64,000 bases of DNA, taken from the NCBI RefSeq assembly GCF_000826185.2, contig NZ_LN648873.1:1-64000 (forward strand), written 5' to 3'. Of the stretch, positions 9,260-22,692 are shown piece by piece (position 1 is the first letter of the stretch; every line of letters begins with the position of its first letter). The DNA is from Microbacterium gorillae. Its GTDB lineage: Bacteria; Actinomycetota; Actinomycetes; Actinomycetales; Microbacteriaceae. Position numbers and translations under genes: made by a program. Under the pieces are notes generated by a model. It was not told the origin of the DNA. It saw only the letters and a list, made by a program, of their open reading frames with translations, and did no database searches.

Positions 9260-11857
9260 ATGACGACTTCGGGGACGGGCAGTCACGCAGCCCATGCGCG
9301 CTGGACCGCACCGACCATGGGGCGGGCCGGGATGATCGCAGACATCCTCGCGGCCGTCCAGACCCACCAGTCCGTCCTCATCGACGGCGAGGTCGGATTG
9401 GGCCTGGAGGCCGTGCGGGATGCCGTGGCTGACGCCGCGATCGCGGACGGATGGCGAGTGATCGCGCCGGGAGAACTGGTCCGAGCGCAGTCCGGTGCGC
9501 GCCTGCTGCTGATCGGTGATCTCGCGGACCTCGGGTCGGCGGAGGCGGGGGCGTTCATCGCCCTGCGCTCGCGGTCCTCCGTACCGTTCGTGCTGAGCCG
9601 TCGTCCGGCGCAGTCGTTCGAGGGCTCAGCGCCACTGGACCGCCGCATCGGCGCCGCGGGCGCCGTCCGGTTCACGCTCGAGCCGCTGACCCCGGAGGAA
9701 TGCGATCTGCTCGTGGACGAGCAGGTGAACAGGGGGGATGTCCCGAGGGATGTCAGTCCGGTCGAGCGCCGCTGGATCTGGACCACCAGTGGCGGATTCC
9801 CGCGCATCGCCGCTGCCCTTCTGCACGATCTGATCCGTGCCGACGATGCGCCTCCCGGTCCGATCGCGCTGTCTCGAGGGACGGTGCTGGAAGCCACGAC
9901 CATCGTGAACGCGCAGCCGCCGCTGCTGCGCACGCTCGGTGTGGCGTTGCTGCCGTTGATCGGTGTGGGCGTCGCGCGGCTGCGGCGCAGCTTTGACGCG
10001 GTGGAGCTGTCCCTCCTGTTCGAGAGCAATGCGGTCACGCAGGTCGACGAGGTGCTGCGAATCCCGATGCCGTTGCAGGCCGCCTGGCGTCTGCAGGGTG
10101 ACACCCACCGACTGCAGGATCCGGCGCGGGAGGTGCTCGTCGACATCTGCACGGCGGTCTCCGTGGACGCCGGCTGCTCCGAGGGCGAGGTCTTCGCCGC
10201 TGTGAACGCCCTCGCCATCGATCATGAACTCCGCGTCGTCGTGGGCGAGGACACGCACTTCGCCGTCCTGTCGGCGGGCATGTGGGCCGCACGGCGGCGC
10301 GGGGACAACGCGCTGGCAGCTGCCCTCGCGCGTCGTATCGTGACGGCGTTTCCGGCGCGTGCGTGCGAGCTGACCCGCATCGCTGCGCGTGGCGAGGACG
10401 ACGACCTCGCCGAATACACTCGGGAGCTCCGTGACGGCGAACTGTCGATGACACCATCGCAACTGTGGACCTGGGTGCTGAGTCTGCGTACCGTCATGAC
10501 CGGAGACCGCTCGGGCGTCGTGGGCTTCCTGTCCGAGGTGCGTGAGCACCTGCCCGCCACTCGCGCGGACAGCGTCGATGAGCTGTCTCGCGCCGCGCAG
10601 GCGGCGGATGCGCTGGAGGCCGGCGACTGGGAGGAGGCGGCCGCTCTCGCCGATGCGCTCGTCGGCGACGAATCGGCCGCGGTCACCGCTCGTTACCGCG
10701 CGTTGGCCGTGGGCGCCGCGGTGGCCGCGGTCCGCCTGGATCATGACGCCCTGCACCGCGTCGACCGCATGTTCGTGACGGTTCGGCGCCAGCACACCCT
10801 CTCGGGACAGCTCTCGGACGATTTCGCGACCCGGACCCAGGCGAGTGTCGCGATGTACATCGCGCTGGCCTTCGTCGGCTCGGGGCTCGCGCGCAGCGCC
10901 GAGGCCCTGGACTACGAGAACACCATGATCACCCGGGCGATGGTCGCGGGGGACGGCCCGCTGCTGCTGCCGTCGCTGATCACTCGGATGCTGTCCTCGA
11001 TGGAGACGGCGGATGCGCGCGAGCTGCAGGCCATCGTCCGCTTCCTGAGGCGGAACGCGGGCAGTGAGCTCGGTCGCGGCATCGTCGCGATCATCGATTC
11101 CCCCCGCCCGGGGGGCGAGCGCCGGCGAGGCATGTCTCGATTCGTGCGCTACGGGATCGGGAGCGTGCGAGCACTGACCATCGGACTCCGGTCCTCGACG
11201 GCGGACTTCGGGTCCGCCCTTCGTGCGATCGGAGAGCCGGCGACGCCGCTGGTGCAGCTCGGGTTGGCGTTCGTCAACGCCGCCACGGGGACGGGACCGA
11301 TCGCACCCGACCGGGGGAGCACAGCGCTGGAGTCGCATACCGTGCCCGGGGCTCTGCGGGACTACCTCCTCGGTCGGGAGCGATCCGATCCGGAGACGCT
11401 CATGTCTGCGGCGAGTGTCCTGCTGGCGGCCGGTGCCGCTCAAGCCACCGAGGCGGCGCTGAACGCGGTACTTTCCGCGGCCGACGACGATGAGGACCTC
11501 GCGCGACGGGTGCGATCGATGCGACGCGTGGCGGGATCGCGTGTGCCGGACCGCTCGCGAGCCCAGCAGGCGCTGACTCAGCGAGAACGACAGGTCGCGC
11601 TCCTCGCCGCGCAGGGCATGCGCAACGGCGACATCGCGCGGCGCCTGTATCTGTCCATCCGGACCGTCGAGTCGCACCTCTACCGTGCGAAGCGGAAGCT
11701 CCTCATTCCGCGCGAGAGCCTGCAACTGTCCATGCTGCTCCGGGAACCCGAGCGTCGTCAGGCTGATCGGATCGGGGATCTCCGTGACTCGCAGATCCGA
11801 CGCATTCGCGAGGCGGACACGACCGACGAGGCCTCGGACAGCGGCGAAGCCGTCTGA
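9260..11857 (+). CDS. Large LuxR-family (LAL-like) transcriptional regulator, copy 2
   Basis: An 865-residue tandem paralogue of the preceding gene; colinear similarity extends over the whole length (for example VERRW(V/I)W(V/T)TSGGFPRI, MWAARRRGD, and the last ~60 residues). The P-loop is again degenerate (GEVGLGLE, no Lys). The C-terminal LuxR helix-turn-helix begins at LTQRERQVALLAAQ. The frame is open further upstream, but the ATG at 9260 aligns with the paralogue's start and sits 7 nt after TAGATT. A 298-bp spacer without terminator separates the copies. Confidence 0.85.
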   Translation: MTTSGTGSHAAHARWTAPTMGRAGMIADILAAVQTHQSVLIDGEVGLGLEAVRDAVADAAIADGWRVIAPGELVRAQSGARLLLIGDLADLGSAEAGAFIALRSRSSVPFVLSRRPAQSFEGSAPLDRRIGAAGAVRFTLEPLTPEECDLLVDEQVNRGDVPRDVSPVERRWIWTTSGGFPRIAAALLHDLIRADDAPPGPIALSRGTVLEATTIVNAQPPLLRTLGVALLPLIGVGVARLRRSFDAVELSLLFESNAVTQVDEVLRIPMPLQAAWRLQGDTHRLQDPAREVLVDICTAVSVDAGCSEGEVFAAVNALAIDHELRVVVGEDTHFAVLSAGMWAARRRGDNALAAALARRIVTAFPARACELTRIAARGEDDDLAEYTRELRDGELSMTPSQLWTWVLSLRTVMTGDRSGVVGFLSEVREHLPATRADSVDELSRAAQAADALEAGDWEEAAALADALVGDESAAVTARYRALAVGAAVAAVRLDHDALHRVDRMFVTVRRQHTLSGQLSDDFATRTQASVAMYIALAFVGSGLARSAEALDYENTMITRAMVAGDGPLLLPSLITRMLSSMETADARELQAIVRFLRRNAGSELGRGIVAIIDSPRPGGERRRGMSRFVRYGIGSVRALTIGLRSSTADFGSALRAIGEPATPLVQLGLAFVNAATGTGPIAPDRGSTALESHTVPGALRDYLLGRERSDPETLMSAASVLLAAGAAQATEAALNAVLSAADDDEDLARRVRSMRRVAGSRVPDRSRAQQALTQRERQVALLAAQGMRNGDIARRLYLSIRTVESHLYRAKRKLLIPRESLQLSMLLREPERRQADRIGDLRDSQIRRIREADTTDEASDSGEAV

Positions 11858-12282
11858 GCCCGCGGAGGCTCCCCAGCCTCGGCTGACGCGACGCGGAGGT
11901 CACTCCGGCGCCCCCGGTGGGCGGCTCGGAGCGGCCACCGTGCCGATGGTCGATGTCGTCTGCGCGCCGGCACCCGGTCGCGCTCCGGGAGCCGATCGGC
12001 GGAGCCGCCGGCGTCGGTGTCCGGCCCGGTGAGCGGCGAAACGGCGCGGACGGGGCGAGTGCAGTGAGAAATGCCGTGGATATTCGCGTCATCCGGCAGT
12101 GATCGCGCAGCCGGTGCAGAGCGGCCCCGTGAGAATGCGGTTCGCCGCGCGTCGAGCGGGACGAGCTTCCGTTGCTACTTTTCCGGCTGTTGGGGTGTTA
12201 GTGCGCGCGATCGTGCCCGCACCCCGGGCTCGCGCCGCGGGCCGACGGGCGGATTCCCGACTGCCGAACTGGGAGGAAACAA
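11858..12282. other. Intergenic region upstream of the surface-protein gene
   Basis: 425 bp without a convincing gene. GGGAGG at 12271-12276, 6 nt before the GTG at 12283, is a good ribosome site. I could not assign a -10 box with confidence, and no clear terminator follows the LuxR gene. Confidence 0.5.
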
Positions 12283-14697
<2,415 letters not shown>

Positions 14698-15211
14698 CGA
14701 AGGACTCGGACGGCAAGGAGCACACCACCGACTGGGTGAGCGCGACGGATGTCGAGCTGTCCATGATCCGGAACAACCTCTTCCCGCCGCGCGCCGGAAT
14801 TCAGGCAGCTCAGCTCGCGAGCGAGGTCAAGGGTGCGTTCGATGACCTCACCGACGACCACCGCGTGATCGCGGGACTGAACTACTTCGATGGTGATTGG
14901 GAACAGCGGATGGAGACCAAGATGGCCTCCTACGGCGGTGCGGACGCGGTGACGGCGTTCATCGCGAAGGACCACATGGCGGTCGCCTACGCCACGCAGG
15001 TGGCCCGCGCCGTCTGGGGTCGCTCGGTCACGCGCGTGCAGTATCGAATCACTCGGCAGAACGTCGTCCCCTTCGCCCAGCGCAACGATCCGGACGCCCA
15101 ACCACCGGCGCTGAAAGTGACCGTGACGGGGTGGCGGGGGCTGGCCGTGAACCCCGGGCAATCGGATGCCGCCTTCGCGGATGTCTTCCGCGCGCAGTGG
15201 GAGGCCACCCG

Positions 15212-16372
15212 ATGAGGCTGTCGCGAGTCGGAGCCGTCGGAGGCGTCCTGACACGCACCGTCCGGGCTCTCGCGATCGCTGCGGGGACCGGTTTCCAGGA
15301 CCTCCTGGTGGATGCCGGGCGTCTCATCCTGCGGACCGGGGCCTGGGTCGAGGCCTGGCTTCTCGATTCGAAGAAGGCGGAATACGGCCTGGCGGTGACG
15401 CGCATCCTCTTCGGTGTGGCCGCGGTCGGACTGCTGGTGTCGAACTTCCGCACCCGGCTGTACTCCTTCGGGAGCGGCTCGCTCTGGAACGGTGAAGGAG
15501 TGGCCGCCAAGAGCGACTTCCCGCAGTTCTGGCTGTTCAGCGCGTTCCACCGGGCGATGGCGAACGACGTCGTCTACACCGTGCTGTACGTGCTCCTGCT
15601 GGCCCTCGCCGTCGCCTTCCTCCTCGGCTGGCGGACGCGCGCGGTGCATCCGGTGTTCTTCGTGATGTGGGTGTCGTTCATCGAGGCCAATGACATGCTC
15701 GGCGACCAGGGCGACAACATGTTCCGCATCGCCCTGTTCTTCATGATGTTCGCCGACTGCGGGGGACGGCTCTCCCTGGATGCGCGTCGCCGCACGCGCC
15801 GCGGAACCGTGCGGCGCACCACCTCGGCCTGGTATCAGGCCGAGACGCTGGCCCACAACCTGGTCCTCGTGATCCTCACGGCACAGGTGTCGTTCGTCTA
15901 CGTCTCCGGCGCGCTCTACAAGGCGTCCGGGTCTCCGTGGTCCGGCGGATACGCCGTGTACAACCCCCTGAGCACTGACCGATTCGGGACCTGGCCCGCG
16001 CTGAGCGAGCTCGTCACGGCGTGGGGACCGGCGGTGACGATCGCCTCGTGGGGATCGATCATCATGCAGCTGTCCTTCCCGTTCCTGCTTCTCTCGCGAC
16101 CCACCCGCATTCTCGGACTCGGCGGCATCCTCAGTTTCCACGTCGCCATTGCCGTCCTGATGGGCCTGCCGTGGTTCTCGTTGGGGATGATCGCGATCGA
16201 CTCGATCTTCATCCGCGACCGCACCTGGCGAACGATGGGAACGGGGCTGCGGCGACGACTCCAGGCCGCGCGCCAGACCGTTCCGCCGCCGGCGTCGCCG
16301 GGAACGTCTGACGAGGCGCGCGATCGCGGGCCACGCGAAGCGCGAGAACTCGCCGGAGCGCACCGGGCGTAA
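15212..16372 (+). CDS. HTTM-domain (vitamin K-dependent carboxylase-like) membrane protein
   Basis: A 386-residue multi-pass membrane protein of the HTTM family, related to the membrane domain of vitamin K-dependent gamma-glutamyl carboxylase. Diagnostic stretches are LAVTRILFGV, FSAFHRAMANDVVY, FIEANDMLGDQGDNMFRIALFFMMFADC and FVYVSGALYKASG. I count about seven to eight hydrophobic segments, then a charged, Pro-rich cytoplasmic tail. It overlaps DUF5819 by 4 nt. A role in modifying or anchoring the neighbouring secreted protein is attractive but unproven. Confidence 0.8.
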   Translation: MRLSRVGAVGGVLTRTVRALAIAAGTGFQDLLVDAGRLILRTGAWVEAWLLDSKKAEYGLAVTRILFGVAAVGLLVSNFRTRLYSFGSGSLWNGEGVAAKSDFPQFWLFSAFHRAMANDVVYTVLYVLLLALAVAFLLGWRTRAVHPVFFVMWVSFIEANDMLGDQGDNMFRIALFFMMFADCGGRLSLDARRRTRRGTVRRTTSAWYQAETLAHNLVLVILTAQVSFVYVSGALYKASGSPWSGGYAVYNPLSTDRFGTWPALSELVTAWGPAVTIASWGSIIMQLSFPFLLLSRPTRILGLGGILSFHVAIAVLMGLPWFSLGMIAIDSIFIRDRTWRTMGTGLRRRLQAARQTVPPPASPGTSDEARDRGPREARELAGAHRA

Positions 16373-16411
16373 CAGAGCGTCCGACGGCGGACACTCGGGC
16401 GAGTCTGTGAG

Positions 16412-16417
16412 TATGCT
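16412..16417 (+). promoter_or_regulatory. Candidate -10 box TATGCT
   Basis: TATGCT lies about 45 nt before the GTG at 16463, which has AGGGGGAG at 16451-16458 as ribosome site. The -35 is not clear. Confidence 0.35.
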
Positions 16418-16462
16418 GTGTGCATCGCTTGCGCACGCCGCGCCGGATCAAGGGGGAGATCT

Positions 16463-19255
16463 GTGGCTGACCACGCCGACGACAGTGTGAACGGAGTGCC
16501 TGAGGGCATCAGGCCGGAGGACGGGTCCACCGGGCTCACGCCGCGACCGGAAACGGCGGGTGCCGGCGTTGCAGCTGACGCCGTCTCCGGTGGTCCCGAG
16601 CAGTGGGCGCCGCCCGCTGACGAAAGCCACCCGGCCGCGGCCGAGACGGAGCATCCGGTGCCGGCCAGCGGGACGGATTCGCCTCCGCCCGCTCCCGCGC
16701 CGCGCGAGCACGTGGTGGCACCGCCGCTCGTGCCGGCCGCTGCCGTGCCACCGGTGACCGCGCCGCACGACACTCCGGCAGCGGAGCAGGCGGCGACGGC
16801 GCACGCCCTTCCGGGTGCGCCGCGGTCGGAAACGCAACTCGCGATCCTGGCCGAACTGCGCGGACTCGTTCAGCCGCGGGGATGGCAGACACTGCTGCTG
16901 CTGCTCGCGGTCGTCGTCGGCGTGCCACTGATCACCGCGATGCTCCTGTTCGCCGTGATCTCCGGTTCCGTCGGCGAGAACCTGCCCGTCGCGTCCGGTG
17001 ATGCGGTCTCGATCCTGATGCTCGGGTGGGGCCTTCTGCTCGGCGGCGGAATCGACGCGGTCGGCACCGTCCTCGGATCGACCGGCGGAGTCGGATTCAC
17101 CGTCGTCGCGCTCGGGACCTTCGCGACGATCTGGGCACTGTCCTGGTTGGTCGTGCGCTTGCGCTACCGGGGCGACATCGCGCACGGCACCGCGGTCGCG
17201 TCCGGTCGCGTCGCACTGCTCGCGCGGTCCGCGGTAGAAGCCGCCGCCATCGCGGTGGTCGCGGCCATCATCGCCGCCTTCGCGCGCTGGGACATGAACT
17301 CCGGCGTCTCTCTGTTCTCCGCCGAAGTGTCCGTCACCTCGCGTCCGTTCGCGGTGTTCCTCTGGACACTGGTGCTGGTGGGAACCGCCGCGTTCGCCGC
17401 GCGATTGAGCGTGCGCAGGCTCCCGGTCCGAGCACCCCGGCTCTCCGCGGTGCTGCGGGAGATCGCATGGTACTTCGCGATTCCGGTATCCGTGCTCACG
17501 GTGCTCGCCCTCGTCGGTCTTCTCGTCGCAGGGCTCAACGCGGACCCCGCGCTTCCGCAGATCGCGCTCGCGTGGATCCCCCTCGGGGTGAACCTCGGCC
17601 TGTACGCGTTCGCCGCCGGGCAGTTCGGCCGTGTCGTTGCGGGCACCGGTCCGGGTGCCACGCAGGCCGCGTACGCCTGGGAGCTCCTGCGTGGCTGGGG
17701 CGTCGCGCTGGTGATCATCACGCTGCTCCTGCTGCTGTTCGTCGCGATCTTCCTGGGCGTGCGCCGTACGCGCACCGGCCGCTTCGAGGCCGGACGGATC
17801 TGGCAGCTCCCGCTCGGTGTCTTCCTCGTCTACGGCTTCCTGGCCGTCGCCATCCTGCCGTTGTCCGGGGACGTGCTCGGGTTCGGCGGTGTCGCCGGGC
17901 TGTCGTGGGAGACGACGCTTCTGGTCGCGGTGTTCGCCGGGGCCGTCTCCGCCGGGGCCGAGGTCCTGCCCGCGTTCGTCCACGGCATCAACCCGGCGCT
18001 GCTGAGCACGCTCGCCGGAAAGAAGGCGACCGCGCGCTGGATCACGGGGTCCACCCGTCCGGCCGCAGATGCGTCGGCCGCCGGCGCCCCCGCGGTGCCG
18101 CTCGCGGCGGCGGCGGGGGACACGCTGCCGTTGGCCCCGGCGGACATCGTCGACACGGTGCCGCTCCTCCCGACGGAAGCGGCGAACGCCACACAGCCGA
18201 CCGTTCCGCTGCTTTCGCCGGCGGCCGTCGCCGGCGGGCCGCCCGCTCCGGAGGGGAGCGCACCCGAGCTCACGCCGATGTCCGCGAAGTCCAAACGCGC
18301 CACCATCGCCGTCATCGGCGGGCTGGTCGGTGTCGGACTGCTCGTCGCCGCCGGTGCCGTCACGATCAACGTGCTGAACTCGCTGCGCGACCCGGCGGCG
18401 GAGGTCAGCGCGTATCTCGGTCTGCTCGAGAACGGGAAGTACGACGAAGCCACCGCGACGGTCAACCCCGGCGTCAAGAACGACCAGCGCGTGCTGCTGA
18501 CCTCTGCTGCGGCCGCGGATGCGACGCCGCTGACGGTCGACTCCGTCGAAACCACGTCCCGCGGTGACGGACGGGCCTCCGTCCGCGCGAAGTACTCCGT
18601 CGACGGAGAGCAGTTCACCCGCGACTTCACGGTCAGCGCCGGCCCGAACGAGTTCCTCGTCCTGAACACGTGGCGCCTGGACGAGCCGTTGATCGTTCCG
18701 GTCTCGCTGCGCGGTCCCGCGGACCTCGCCGTCACGGTCGGCGGCGCCGAGGTGACGTTGCCCTCCGCCGGCGACGGTTATGGGGCGGAATCGAGTGGTG
18801 TCGGCCTGTACGCCTACCCGGGGATCTACCCGGTCTCCGGCGACGGAGGGAAGTTCTACGAGGTCACCGGCGCCACGCTCCGGGCCACCTCCGAATCGGG
18901 AGAGAACGGCGTCGCGCTGGAGCGTTCTCCCAGCGACGCGCTGCGGGACGCGGTGTTCGCCAAGGTCAGCGAGCGGCTGAAGGCCTGTGGTGAGATCCCG
19001 ACCAACATGGACTCCGAGTGCCCGAGCCTGGTGCGCGACACCGACCTGTCGGCGTTCGCAATCACCCCGCCGAAGTCGTTCAGCTCGTTCGAGAACGGGC
19101 GCTTCGAGACGGAGCGGTACACCGCGACCGCGACGCGGGACGCGACCATGTGGAACAAGAACCCGACGCCGACGGAGCGCGAGTACACCATGTCCGGCAC
19201 GTACGAGGTCGCCGACGGCGAGGTCGAGGTCGACTTCAACGGCAGCTGGTGGTGA
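16463..19255 (+). CDS. Multi-pass membrane protein with extracytoplasmic C-terminal domain, function unknown
   Basis: 930 residues; the GTG at 16463 follows a good ribosome site. Residues 1-~135 are a disordered Pro/Ala/Glu-rich cytoplasmic stretch. About ten membrane helices occupy ~140-520 (for example [20 protein letters not shown] and [19 protein letters not shown]). A second Pro/Ala-rich linker is followed by one more helix near 615-640 ([19 protein letters not shown]). The last ~290 residues look exported, with repeated beta-type domains and a cysteine pair in [13 protein letters not shown] do not recognise the family; the single-helix-plus-outer-domain half resembles DUF4878/TcaA-like designs. 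It stands alone upstream of pyrG. Confidence 0.7.
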   Translation: MADHADDSVNGVPEGIRPEDGSTGLTPRPETAGAGVAADAVSGGPEQWAPPADESHPAAAETEHPVPASGTDSPPPAPAPREHVVAPPLVPAAAVPPVTAPHDTPAAEQAATAHALPGAPRSETQLAILAELRGLVQPRGWQTLLLLLAVVVGVPLITAMLLFAVISGSVGENLPVASGDAVSILMLGWGLLLGGGIDAVGTVLGSTGGVGFTVVALGTFATIWALSWLVVRLRYRGDIAHGTAVASGRVALLARSAVEAAAIAVVAAIIAAFARWDMNSGVSLFSAEVSVTSRPFAVFLWTLVLVGTAAFAARLSVRRLPVRAPRLSAVLREIAWYFAIPVSVLTVLALVGLLVAGLNADPALPQIALAWIPLGVNLGLYAFAAGQFGRVVAGTGPGATQAAYAWELLRGWGVALVIITLLLLLFVAIFLGVRRTRTGRFEAGRIWQLPLGVFLVYGFLAVAILPLSGDVLGFGGVAGLSWETTLLVAVFAGAVSAGAEVLPAFVHGINPALLSTLAGKKATARWITGSTRPAADASAAGAPAVPLAAAAGDTLPLAPADIVDTVPLLPTEAANATQPTVPLLSPAAVAGGPPAPEGSAPELTPMSAKSKRATIAVIGGLVGVGLLVAAGAVTINVLNSLRDPAAEVSAYLGLLENGKYDEATATVNPGVKNDQRVLLTSAAAADATPLTVDSVETTSRGDGRASVRAKYSVDGEQFTRDFTVSAGPNEFLVLNTWRLDEPLIVPVSLRGPADLAVTVGGAEVTLPSAGDGYGAESSGVGLYAYPGIYPVSGDGGKFYEVTGATLRATSESGENGVALERSPSDALRDAVFAKVSERLKACGEIPTNMDSECPSLVRDTDLSAFAITPPKSFSSFENGRFETERYTATATRDATMWNKNPTPTEREYTMSGTYEVADGEVEVDFNGSWW

Positions 19256-19350
19256 CAGCTGCGGTCGGTCCCGACGCCGGGACCGACCGCAGCGCCCGCC
19301 GACACGCACGGAGGACGGTGTCATGTGCGCCGCACCGTCGGGTTCGCTGA

Positions 19351-19356
19351 TAGCAT
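19351..19356 (+). promoter_or_regulatory. -10 box TAGCAT of a leaderless promoter for pyrG
   Basis: TAGCAT ends 8 nt before the GTG at 19365 and no Shine-Dalgarno is visible, so the start is set by transcription initiation. It rules out the longer readings that open upstream. Confidence 0.55.
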
Positions 19357-19364
19357 GGAAGCCC

Positions 19365-21092
19365 GTGGCGGATACTTCTTCAGCAAGCGCGAACTCATCC
19401 ACTTCGGCCCCCCGGTCGGTCCCCGACAAGGTCACGAAGCACATCTTCGTGACGGGAGGTGTCGTCTCTTCGCTCGGCAAGGGACTCACGGCCGCCAGCC
19501 TGGGGAATCTTCTGACCGCACGCGGTCTTCACGTCGTGATGCAGAAGCTCGACCCGTATCTGAACGTCGACCCGGGAACGATGAACCCGTTCCAGCACGG
19601 CGAGGTGTTCGTCACCGACGACGGCGCCGAGACGGACCTCGACATCGGCCACTACGAGCGGTTCCTGGACATCGAACTGAGCCAGGCGGCGAACGTCACG
19701 ACGGGCCAGATCTACTCGCAGGTGATCGCCAAGGAGCGCCGCGGCGAATACCTCGGCGACACGGTGCAGGTCATCCCTCACATCACCGACGAGATCAAAC
19801 GTCGCATGCGTCTGCAGGCGGACAACGACCCCCAGCCGGACGTGATCATCACCGAGATCGGCGGCACCGTCGGCGACATCGAATCGCAGCCGTTCATCGA
19901 GTCCGCCCGTCAGATCCGCCACGAGCTGGGCCGGGACAATGTGTTCTTCGTGCACGTCTCGTTGGTGCCGTTCATGGGCGCTTCGGGGGAGCAGAAGACC
20001 AAGCCGACGCAGCACTCCGTGGCCGCGCTGCGCTCCATCGGCATCCAGCCGGACGCGCTCGTGCTGCGCAGCGACCGTCCGGTCACGGAGTCGAACAAGC
20101 GCAAGATCGCGCTCATGTGCGACGTGGACGAGCGTGCCGTCGTCAACGCGGTGGACGTGCCGAGCATCTACGACATCCCGACGATGCTGCACGACCAGGG
20201 GCTGGACGATTACATCGTGAACTCGTTCCGCCTCGCGGATGTCGCGACCGACGTGGACTGGTCACGCTGGGACAAGGTGCTCGGCGCCGTCCACAACCCC
20301 AAGCATGAGGTCACGATCGGCCTGGTCGGCAAGTACATCGACCTGCCCGACGCCTACCTGTCCGTGACGGAAGCGCTGCGCGCCGGCGGGTTCGCGCAGG
20401 AGACGCACGTCACGATCGAGTGGATCGCGTCGGACACCTGCGAGACGCCGGAGGGTGCGGCCAAGGCCCTCGGACACCTCGACGGCGTGATCGTCCCCGG
20501 CGGCTTCGGCATCCGCGGGATCGAGGGCAAGCTCGGGGCCCTGCGCTTCACGCGGGAGCAGGGCATTCCGACCCTCGGCATCTGCCTCGGCCTGCAGTGC
20601 ATGGTCATCGAATACGCGCGCGACGTCGCGGGTATCGCCGGGGCGTCCTCCAGTGAGTTCGACCCGGACACGACCGAGCCGGTCATCGCCACGATGGAGG
20701 AGCAGGTCGACATCATCGCCGCCGGCGACCTGGGCGGAACGATGCGCCTCGGGCTGTACCCGGCGGCCCTCGCGGAGGGATCGATCGCGGCGGAGGTGTA
20801 CGGGTCGACGACGGCGCAGGAGCGCCACCGTCACCGCTACGAGGTGAACAACGCGTACCGCGACCGCCTGGCAGAGGCCGGGCTCGTGTTCTCCGGCATC
20901 AACCCGGACCTCGACCTCGTCGAGTTCGTGGAACTGCCGCGCGAGGTGCACCCGTACTACATCGCCACGCAGGCGCACCCGGAACTGCGATCGCGTCCGA
21001 CGGCCGCACACCCGCTGTTCCGCGGACTCATCGGTGCGGCGTTGGAGCGGCACCGTGCGAGCGAGCTGTTCCGGGACGAATCCGATGACTGA
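19365..21092 (+). CDS. pyrG: CTP synthase
   Basis: 575 residues converting UTP to CTP with glutamine or ammonia. After a ~22-residue Ser/Ala-rich extension the synthetase domain starts with [17 protein letters not shown] (P-loop-like) and includes GTVGDIES. The class I glutaminase domain (about 315 onward) has the nucleophile in GICLGLQCM and the His/Glu pair in TQAHPE. The next gene starts 8 nt before the pyrG stop, so pyrG, the NUDIX gene and xerD form one operon, as in Mycobacterium. Confidence 0.95.
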   Translation: MADTSSASANSSTSAPRSVPDKVTKHIFVTGGVVSSLGKGLTAASLGNLLTARGLHVVMQKLDPYLNVDPGTMNPFQHGEVFVTDDGAETDLDIGHYERFLDIELSQAANVTTGQIYSQVIAKERRGEYLGDTVQVIPHITDEIKRRMRLQADNDPQPDVIITEIGGTVGDIESQPFIESARQIRHELGRDNVFFVHVSLVPFMGASGEQKTKPTQHSVAALRSIGIQPDALVLRSDRPVTESNKRKIALMCDVDERAVVNAVDVPSIYDIPTMLHDQGLDDYIVNSFRLADVATDVDWSRWDKVLGAVHNPKHEVTIGLVGKYIDLPDAYLSVTEALRAGGFAQETHVTIEWIASDTCETPEGAAKALGHLDGVIVPGGFGIRGIEGKLGALRFTREQGIPTLGICLGLQCMVIEYARDVAGIAGASSSEFDPDTTEPVIATMEEQVDIIAAGDLGGTMRLGLYPAALAEGSIAAEVYGSTTAQERHRHRYEVNNAYRDRLAEAGLVFSGINPDLDLVEFVELPREVHPYYIATQAHPELRSRPTAAHPLFRGLIGAALERHRASELFRDESDD

Positions 21093-21660
21093 CCTGCGTG
21101 ACGAGGCGTTCGAGCCGGAGGTCATCCGCCGCGAACGTGTCTTCGCCGGCTACATCTGGGATGTCGTCAGCGAGACGTTCCGCTACGGCGACGCGGAGCT
21201 GACGCGGGAGTTCATCGAGCACCCGGGTGCGGCGGCGGTCGTCGCCCTGGACGCCGAGGAGCGCGTCATGGCGCTGCAGCAGTACCGGCACCCGATCCGG
21301 ACGCGCGACTGGGAGCTGCCGGCGGGAATTCTCGATGTTCCGGGCGAGGATCCGCGCGACGCGGCGGCCCGGGAGCTCGCCGAGGAGGCCGACCTGGCCG
21401 CGGACCGCTGGGACCGCCTGGTGTCGGTGCACACCACCCCGGGCGGTAACAGCGAGCTGATCCATGTGTACCTGGCGCGCGACCTGCGCCCCGTGAAGAC
21501 GGACTTCGTTCGCACGGGTGAGGAGGCGGACATGCGCCGGGCATGGATACCGCTCGGCGAGGTCATCGACGCGGTCCTCTCCGGAGCGATGTGCAACGGC
21601 ATCCTGGCCACCGGTGCACTCGCGGCCGCAGAACTGCTGCGCCGCGAGCGGGCGCACTGA
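21085..21660 (+). CDS. NUDIX hydrolase, ADP-ribose pyrophosphatase type
   Basis: 191 residues. The Nudix box runs from GILDVPGE to RELAEEADL (about 86-108); an Ala replaces the usual Gly after EE, as in many ADP-ribose pyrophosphatases. The upstream [17 protein letters not shown] matches the NudF/ADPRase group (Rv1700 position). It is expected to hydrolyse ADP-ribose to AMP and ribose 5-phosphate with Mg. It overlaps pyrG by 8 nt; xerD follows after 1 nt. Confidence 0.9.
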   Translation: MTDLRDEAFEPEVIRRERVFAGYIWDVVSETFRYGDAELTREFIEHPGAAAVVALDAEERVMALQQYRHPIRTRDWELPAGILDVPGEDPRDAAARELAEEADLAADRWDRLVSVHTTPGGNSELIHVYLARDLRPVKTDFVRTGEEADMRRAWIPLGEVIDAVLSGAMCNGILATGALAAAELLRRERAH

Positions 21661-21661
21661 G

Positions 21662-22564
21662 ATGCAGCCGGATCGTGCCGTGGACGCGTACCTGCGCCAC
21701 GTCACGATCGAGCGCGGCCTCTCCGAGCACACCGTCGCGGCCTACCGCCGGGACCTCGCGGGGTACGTCGCCTGGCTCGCGGAGCGGGGGATCGCCGACA
21801 CCGCCGCAGTGACCGGACCGATCGTCGCCGAATTCGCCGCCGAGCGAGCGTCCGCGGAGCCGGCACCGGCGGCGACGAGTCTGGCGCGTCTGCAGTCCTC
21901 GGTTCGAGGCTTGCATCGGTTCCTCGTGCGCGAGGGGATCGACACCGATGACCCCACCGGGCGCCTGCGCCCTCCGAAGCCCCCGCGCCGCCTGCCGAAA
22001 GCGCTCACGATCGCACAGGTCGAGACGCTGCTGAACGCCCCCAGCCCCGAGGAACCACTCGGTATCCGCGACCGCGCGCTGCTCGAGCTGCTCTACGCGA
22101 CCGGTGCTCGCGTGTCCGAGGCGATCACGCTTGACGTGGACGATCTCACGCACGGCGACATCCTGCGCCTGCGCGGCAAGGGAGACAAGGAGCGGATCGT
22201 CCCGATCGGGTCCTACGCCCGGACGGCGGTGGACGCGTATCTGACCCGCGTGCGCCCGGCGCTCGCGGCGCGTGGTTCGGCCACGCCTCGCCTGTTCCTC
22301 GGTGCTCGCGGGGCCCCGCTGTCCCGGCAGAGCGCCTGGCTCGTGATCCGCGCCGCCGCCGAACGTGCGCACCTGAGCGAGAACGTCTCGCCGCACACGC
22401 TGCGGCACTCCTTCGCGACCCACCTCCTCCAGGGCGGAGCGGATGTCCGCGTCGTGCAGGAACTCCTCGGGCACGCGTCGGTCGCGACCACCCAGATCTA
22501 CACGCACGTGACGGTGGACGCGCTGCGGGATGTCTACGCCACGAGCCACCCGCGAGCGGTCTGA
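21662..22564 (+). CDS. xerD: Site-specific tyrosine recombinase XerD
   Basis: 300 residues, the family's usual length. The SAM-like core-binding domain is at ~1-95 and the catalytic domain after ~110. The first Arg is in [21 protein letters not shown] gives His-x-x-Arg, GHASV follows, and the nucleophile Tyr is in TTQIYTHV. It resolves chromosome dimers at dif together with XerC. Its place directly behind pyrG and the NUDIX gene is the conserved actinobacterial xerD locus, which separates it from phage integrases. Confidence 0.92.
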   Translation: MQPDRAVDAYLRHVTIERGLSEHTVAAYRRDLAGYVAWLAERGIADTAAVTGPIVAEFAAERASAEPAPAATSLARLQSSVRGLHRFLVREGIDTDDPTGRLRPPKPPRRLPKALTIAQVETLLNAPSPEEPLGIRDRALLELLYATGARVSEAITLDVDDLTHGDILRLRGKGDKERIVPIGSYARTAVDAYLTRVRPALAARGSATPRLFLGARGAPLSRQSAWLVIRAAAERAHLSENVSPHTLRHSFATHLLQGGADVRVVQELLGHASVATTQIYTHVTVDALRDVYATSHPRAV

Positions 22565-22651
22565 GTCCACCTCGGAGCAAAAGTTACATCTTTCGATGTA
22601 TTTCCCATCACGTTCCTGTGACATTTGTCGCGGTCCGCGGGAGTCGCCCCC

Positions 22652-22657
22652 TACTCT
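22652..22657 (+). promoter_or_regulatory. Candidate -10 box TACTCT
   Basis: TACTCT sits about 36 nt before the ATG at 22693, leaving a short leader with TGGGGGAT as ribosome site. It would drive the lipoprotein/ABC operon. Confidence 0.4.
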
Positions 22658-22692
22658 GATCCGAAACGCTGACGTCTCTGGGGGATCAGATC

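Noticed and set aside
9626..11725. A 699-codon minus-strand frame opposite the second LuxR gene
   Set aside because: Shadow of a real gene; composition is unlike any protein family.
16448..19489. A 1013-codon open frame on the minus strand
   Set aside because: It mirrors the membrane protein and pyrG start on the other strand. Its product is Arg/Gly/Glu-rich without domains, typical of high-GC shadow frames.
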